Part shown: piece after piece, positions 58,591-64,000 of the stretch | How the letters are laid out: every line of letters starts with the position of its first letter | How positions within the stretch are numbered: position 1 is the stretch's first letter | Origin: Pleurotus djamor | Lineage: Eukaryota > Basidiomycota > Agaricomycetes > Agaricales > Pleurotaceae | NCBI GenBank assembly: GCA_029747585.1 | Contig: JAPEVF010000007.1 | Span: forward strand, 62,001 to 126,000 | Direction: 5' to 3' | DNA: 64,000 nucleotides | Position numbers and translations under genes: made by a program | Notes under the pieces: model-generated | The model's input: only the letters and a program-made list of their open reading frames with translations | Told to the model about the DNA's origin: nothing | Databases searched by the model: none

Positions 58591-60739
58591 ATGGACTCCT
58601 TGCTTGCTTATGCATCCCTAGCGCTGCTCTTATCGCTTGGCTTCGTTTTGTTAAAGTCAAGAAGCAAGTATGGTCCACCTCTTCCTCCTGGCCCGCCTGG
58701 CGACCCTCTCATTGGCCACCTCCGAGTCATGCCGAAGGAAAACCAGGCAAAAGTATTCCACGAATGGTCCATGGCATATGGTTAGTTCTCACCTATGGAT
58801 CTCGACGTATGCCGACCTATTAACCAAATTTCTAGGCGATATTATGCATTTGAAAGCTTTGGGACGAGATTTCATTATTCTGAGCACAATCAAGGCGGCG
58901 AATGCTCTTCTGGACCAGAGAGGTGCAACTTATAGCTGTAGACCGAAGATGGCTGTCTTCGACTTGTGAGATGCCCTCCCTGGGAAGTTGCGCTGGATAG
59001 CCTTCCTGATAAGATTTTACCATAGACTTGGTTGGTTCCCTTCTACCACCTTCCTTGCCTATGGCCAAAGATTCCGGAAACACCGCAAAATATACCATAC
59101 TTCTTTTAACAAGGAGGCAGCCACCCAATACCGCCCTATCCAGGTACAGTATGCCCGCGTCCTTGCTAGTGCGTTGATGGAAAATCCGGGAAACTACGAT
59201 CGTCTCATCCAAAGGTGAGTTCCTCCTGTCCTTTGACGCGCGGTATGGCAAGTTCGATCGTCTCAAATTTCTAGGTACACTACGTCCATTGTACTGCGTA
59301 TCACGTATGGCTATCAAGTTCTGTCCGACGACGACGATTTCCTCAAGTTGATAGACTTCTTTGGAGAAATCCAAAAGCAGTCTGGCCCGCCTGGTGGAAC
59401 CCTTATCGACCTCTTTCCCATCCGTACGTTACCTATCCTGTGACCTCAACACAAATCCCAACACAGAACACAGTCCAGAGCCTCCCTTCTTGGTTCCCAG
59501 GTACTCATTATGCAAACTTCGCCAGGAATTGGAGCTGGGTTACCCGGAAACTTCACGACATGCCGTATGATCGCGTTAAGGCTGAGAGAGTACGTTCCCC
59601 TACCCCCTGTACATTACGTCCACTCATGACAATGTACTAGGCTTCCGGCGTGGCGGAACCATCATTTGTAAACTTTCAACTAGACCAACAACCCGAAGCT
59701 TCGTTGACGCCAGATGATATTGCCGATATCAAGAGCACGGCTGCGACAACCTATGCTGCCGGTGCGGATACTGTGTGTATCATTCCATCTCCTTATATTG
59801 CACCTGCTCCATATGTATATCTCATTGAATTGGCAGACGTGGTCTACTCTCGCTGTATTCATCCTCGCGCTCGTGCTGCACCCCGAGGTCCAAAGGAAAG
59901 CTCAAGGAGAGATTGACCGGGTCGTTGGCTCTGACCGATTGCCTGACTTTGACGACTATGACGATTTACCGTATGTTTCTGGCGTTGTGCAAGAGGCCTT
60001 AAGGTGTGTTCTTCCGCGTTAGATCGCATTCCCCCACGATCCTCAGTCATCCTCCGACGGCATAGGTGGCATCCAGTTGTACCTTTGGGTAAAGGCTCAG
60101 TATCTTCGTGTCCACCGAACATTCTACCTACAGGTTCATAGGTATCCCACACCGTAGCATCGGAGACGATATCTACGATGGCATGTTGATTCCTGGTGGA
60201 GCCACAGTCTTCACAAATACTGTGTAAGGCCATCAAATCCTGTCTTTTCTCGCGGGGTTTTCATCTTTCCCTTCCCATAGGGCGATGTCCTTGGATGAGA
60301 ACGTCTACTTAAACCCCTTGGAGTTTAAACCGGAACGATTCATGCCTCGTTCGCTAGGTGGGAACGAGGAACCTCCTTTTCCCGCTGCGTTCGGATTCGG
60401 TCGAAGGTAAGCCCACGCTAGTCCCCCATTACCTTAGCTCTCACTAACCTCACAAATTGATCAGAATCTGTCCCGGTAGGCATGTCGCTACCGCAAGTAT
60501 ATGGATAGCTGTCGCCACAATTTTTGCTACTGTCGATGTCTCTCGAGTCAAGGACGAGCAAGGAAACGAAGTCATCCCCCCTCAAGAATTCCATGTTGGG
60601 ATCACCAGGTGCGTTTATAGCCTACCTAGGCCCTTCGTTCGCACCATGACACGCCACCAGCCATCCTAAACCATTCAAATGCAACATGACACCTCGTTCA
60701 GAAAAGGTTCGGAAGCTGTTACTGAACCCAATGACTTAA
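58591..60739 (+). CDS. cytochrome P450 monooxygenase 4
   Basis: A complete OrdA-like P450 with about twelve introns. In order: anchor [20 protein letters not shown]; hinge [78 protein letters not shown]; the I-helix AAGADT-TWSTL with the Ala-Gly-X-Asp/Glu-Thr box; the E-X-X-R helix [37 protein letters not shown]; and the heme loop [14 protein letters not shown]. The last exon [20 protein letters not shown] stops at 60739. All junction phases examined close, so the gene is intact. Intron positions in the heme loop and E-X-X-R helix match the other three P450s here. It would act at the ER with P450 reductase. The substrate is unknown. Confidence 0.92.
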
Positions 60740-60748
60740 TCATTCCTC

Positions 60749-60895
60749 GATGTCACGCACTTCAAGGTACCCAACCAAGATATCTTTATCCTGAATAGCA
60801 TTGAAGCAGCGTGTGAGCTGCTCAACTTGTACAGTGTAAGGCCCAGGGTTCTCATGTTTGGAATGTGTGTTATGGACGTTCGCTTCGATTGTCTG
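60749..60895 (+). pseudogene. P450 relic exon
   Basis: Starting ten bases after the stop of the intact P450, one open frame reads DVTHFKVPNQDIFILNSIEA, then CELLNLYS and VRPRVLMFGM. This matches the P450 exon with [16 protein letters not shown]...[10 protein letters not shown]...RPKM, with a small deletion after the ELL motif. No other P450 exon follows, so it is the remnant of a lost tandem copy. Confidence 0.65.
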
Positions 60896-61105
60896 TCTAC
60901 CCCCCAGTTATGTCAACAGAGGTGAAATAAAAATTTGAGAGTGTGCTAAAGATTTTTCTCAGTTGAGCGAATGCGAGATTAGTAGTACCAAGGGAACCTT
61001 CATTACAAGGGGAGAAAATTTACATTATACAACGATCTAAGGTACGGATAACAACAAAGGTCTAAAGTAGGGGACACAATATACACGCACGATCGCGAAA
61101 GTGCG

Positions 61106-64000
61106 CTAAGAAGGACCAGCCGGGGCATGTTGTTTCTTCCTGGCCGGGGAACCATCGTTGACTTGGGCTTGTGCATCTGTCTATTCAAGAGGGCTAAGCC
61201 ATATTGATGATTGCATGGGAGCAAATGTTTACCTGGGCGGATGGACTATGTGGACGCTTGCGGCTAGTGCTTGGCTGCATGTCTAGGAAATCAGACGTGT
61301 CTGGCTGATAAAATGCATTGTAGGCTCCTGGTATACTCTCCTGCATAAACTTCGTTATAGCCACGAAAGACAGTAAGGGGAATCGCAACGCACATTACTG
61401 GAGGTTTCGGTTAGGGAGGCGCTTTCTCCCCCACTGCCTTCGCCCTGTAGCGAACCGTTTCAGGCCAGGCATATAGTGAGGGTTCAAACACACAAACCTC
61501 AGACCCAATAGATGCCTTGCCCGGTTGTGAGGCAGCATCCGCATCTTCTTCGTCCTCCTACATGACATGACGTGTAAGGAACCACCACTTGGGCAGACAG
61601 ACGATCAAATGCATACCTGGCTTTCATCCTCGGTAGTGACAATAGGGGGAACAGACGACGTAAGGAGCTTACGCTGGACCACGGTGGAACTGCGTCGGAT
61701 TTGGAGAGGATCAACCTCGACCTGTCGATCTATACCCAACTTCCTTCGGAGCATGAAGTCCGCGTTCCAATTGGTTTGGAGGAAGCTATAGATGATACGC
61801 TGCAACGATTCATGCATATATTCGGGGTGATTGCGAGGTGCGGAGTCCTTGAACCAATATGGATCGGTAAGGAGGAAGCCACAAAGATCCTGGATGAGGG
61901 GGAAGAGGTCTTTGTACTGGGGATGACAGAGGTCGGAGGGAGGATTGAGAACAAGATTAACTCGCCCATCTGCTAACGGGGAGATTAGGTTTGACCAGGT
62001 GGAGCGAGCAATAGCGGTGGAGATAGCGGTAGACTCGGTGGGGGGAGGGATAGCAGCTACGCTGTCAGACGCAACACTGTCAGGCTCAGGATCCGCAAAC
62101 AATATCCAGACAAAAATGAGCCAAAAGATGGATTCGGCGTCGTGGTATAATTCATGCTTCAAGACACCATGGTGTTTCTCTTCTTTTAGAACCATATCTT
62201 GGCATTTGAGAAATCGCTGCTTTCGTTCTGGGTATTGGCGTTCATACTGTTCATGTGCGTGAGGCAAACATGGTACGTATAAAGGACGCGTGACGAGGGA
62301 AATTGGAGACCTCTTTTGAAGAGACCTAGCAATGTAGAGTGGCGTGCCCTTTGGTTTAAGTGTAAGTACTTGCTAAGGCTCATAAACTAGCACTCAACTG
62401 TGACTTCTTTGGAGGATTCAGTAGATGCGTCTGGAGTTGGGTTGCAATTTGCAGCGCGGTTAAAGTCAATGATCAGAGAGGACGGTTTCTTGTTACTGTT
62501 TGAGAATCATCAGAGAGACGCGAGCAGTACTGGCGAGAAGACATACGCCGCATCAAGGGAATACCCGACGAAGGCGTAGGTACGCGGCGGCTCCGGAATG
62601 AAGGGAAGGTCTCCATCCGGCGGCTGATCCAACGATCGGGGTATAAGGGCGCTTCCCTCGCCCAGGCCGTGATGAAGGATTCCGCGCTCCGGCTCCAACT
62701 GCAAAGGAATGAAGGTAAGGTCTCCGTCCGGCGGCTGGTCCGACGATCGGGGTATAAAAAGGGTGTTTCCCTCGCTCAGGTCGCGATGAAGGATTCCGCG
62801 CTCTGAGTGGAGGAAGCGAGTGGCTATAGTTGTGCTCATATGAGCTAATCACGCGGAGGTTAGAGAATACCAAGACCTACTTTCAAGGTAGTTGTAGGCG
62901 TTCATGAGCATATCTTGGGGGCTTGCGATCTGCATGAATAAATGACCTTCTTCTTCCAACCCCAGCAAAACGTGACGCTTCGTTTTGCGGTCTGCTAAAG
63001 ACGGGACGGTGATGGACTGGTAGGTATAGCAGGTCAGATGCACGACACCGGGGACGTCGGGGTCATGTACTTTGCGGAGGAAATCTGGCTCATACTGGCC
63101 TTCCTCCTCCCTGACGAGTTGGCTCTTGATTACCCGTATTGGCTTGTCTTGAAAGCGAGGTGGCTGGGCAGCGTCGCTGGGAGGTCGAAAGACAAAGATA
63201 TGACTCCGTGACCCGAAGGTACATTGGGCAGATCTATGAACGAAGTTGGGACATTGAAGTTCGAGGTCTGGTCGAACATTTCCTTGTGCGCTCGGTTCAT
63301 CTACGCATGAGAGCGGCTTTTGAAAAGTGATTTCATAGTAGCAAAAGGCATTGCTCCTTTCGTAACGATCCAGCCTGATTGAGGTCTGTTGCCAATAACC
63401 GGGGTGGTAAAGCAGGTAGACCAAAGCAGACATAGCCTTTGCAAGGTGATCGGTCCCCCACCGAAACGAAAAATGTTTGACGCAAAAGCCACCAATCCCG
63501 AAAAACAGGGTTGCGGTTTTGTGAGTCGTGAGGAGGCCGAAAGCGCCTCGTAAGTCGGGGCGGCTCAATAGGAGCAAGTCAAGATACGTAATCGCGTGTC
63601 GCTGCTGGGCAAGGGCGGAATCCGATGAAGAGATTTCCTCCGCAGCGAGACTGACGCAAGGCCACGGGCAATGGTAGGTCTCCTCCTCGTCTGTAACGAA
63701 TCCAGGTTTTTTCGGGGGCGACCTTCCATCAAACCAGTATTTCTTGCGGGCGGCCGTGATATCTGGTCTGGACTCGGTATCTGTGATATGCCCGGGTGGT
63801 GTGATAGCGCCAGTCTTCTTGAAGACAATAAGATCTTCTAATCAAAGAGTCAGTGGAGTACAACGATGAATGGCTATAACTTCAAGGATATGCCACAAAC
63901 CATTGTCATGCCCATGTATTTCTTCTGACAGGGCGTTGGCGTCGGCGAGGAAAGTCTCGAAGCTCTGGAACTTAGGTAGATCCAACTGTTCCAAAACGTT
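61106..64000 (-). CDS. FunK1-type protein kinase, 5' end outside window
   Basis: A fungal FunK1 kinase running leftward from the window edge. The N-terminal part includes DLPKFQSFETFLADA and TYLDLLLLSRPDLRGAFGLL. Kinase pieces in order: SHIFVFRPP; QPPRFQDKPIRVIKSQLV with the likely ATP-site Lys; YTYQSITVP; catalytic loop HRDLSEGN; after an intron LIIDFNRA (in place of DFG); GTPLYIARSLQ; and HELYHDAESIFWLIFVWILF. The tail is acidic then basic, ending SPARKKQHAPAGPS at 61106 after one or two uncertain exons. The catalytic-loop segment is tandemly duplicated in frame (62579-62803); the second copy reads HHGLGEGS and has lost the catalytic residues. FunK1 kinases are a large Agaricomycete family of unknown targets. 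The essential residues of the first copy remain. Confidence 0.85.
62579..62803 (-). repeat. in-frame tandem duplication inside kinase gene
   Basis: Two adjacent units of 114 and about 111 bases share GAAGGATTCCGCGCTC and the GGCGGCTG.TCC.ACGATCGG stretch on the plus strand. In protein they read ILHRDLSEGN...SSDQPPDGDLTFIP and ILHHGLGEGS...SLDQPPDGDLPFIP. Confidence 0.9.

Noticed and set aside
12479..60739. Calling a natural-product biosynthetic cluster
   Set aside because: No backbone enzyme is visible, and the oxidative genes are interspersed with F-box, kinase, transposon and coiled-coil genes.
1..64000. CRISPR array or prokaryotic operon signals
   Set aside because: No regularly spaced short repeats were seen, and the spliced genes show the sequence is fungal.

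Overview
The window comes from a basidiomycete fungus, almost certainly an Agaricomycete. Genes are split by many 50-70 nt GT-AG introns. Gene families typical of that class are present: a FunK1-type protein kinase, several F-box/leucine-rich genes in tandem, clustered cytochrome P450s, a Ngaro-type tyrosine-recombinase retrotransposon and a CACTA-like transposase relic. There is no prokaryotic signature. The sequence is a draft assembly: about twenty single N characters, mostly beside A or T runs, disturb some reading frames.

Layout. 1-3550: degenerate long-period repeats with purine-rich tracts and no convincing gene. 3.8-7.1 kb: two tandem F-box-like genes on the minus strand plus a relic exon of a third copy. 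7.2-12.05 kb: a 4.85 kb Ngaro-like element (gag, RT, RNase H, tyrosine recombinase) with textbook split direct repeats A1-ORFs-B1-A2-B2. 12.5-18 kb: two tandem P450 paralogues, the first with one in-frame stop. 21-24 kb: a coiled-coil protein and another F-box-like gene. 24.3-26.5 kb: a third P450. 28-35 kb: two coiled-coil proteins that share a C-terminal helical domain resembling the TFIIS N-terminal/Med26 fold, on either side of an extended short-chain reductase. 35-38.8 kb: two tandem F-box genes, each with an intron directly after the start ATG. 39.8-42.5 kb: a single-pass membrane protein with a Ser/Thr-rich outer and Gly/Tyr/Pro-rich inner part. 43.5-44.8 kb: a broken CACTA/Plavaka-like transposase. 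46.6-52.1 kb: a 690 bp inverted duplication carrying a DUF5648-type secreted protein, enclosing a GH3 beta-xylosidase gene and a tRNA-Thr(CGU) gene. 52.7-57 kb: a Baeyer-Villiger-type flavin monooxygenase and an MCH1/nodulin-like MFS transporter. 57.3-57.8 kb: a small uncharacterised gene. 58.6-60.9 kb: a fourth P450 followed by a P450 relic exon. 61.1 kb to the window end: a FunK1 kinase whose catalytic-loop segment is tandemly duplicated; its 5' end lies outside the window.

How the genes relate. Four P450s, a flavin monooxygenase, a short-chain reductase and an MFS transporter make this an oxidative-metabolism neighbourhood of the sort found around fungal detoxification or natural-product genes, but no backbone synthase is visible, so a biosynthetic cluster is not claimed. 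The F-box, coiled-coil and P450 families have expanded by local duplication, leaving intact pairs and decayed exons side by side.
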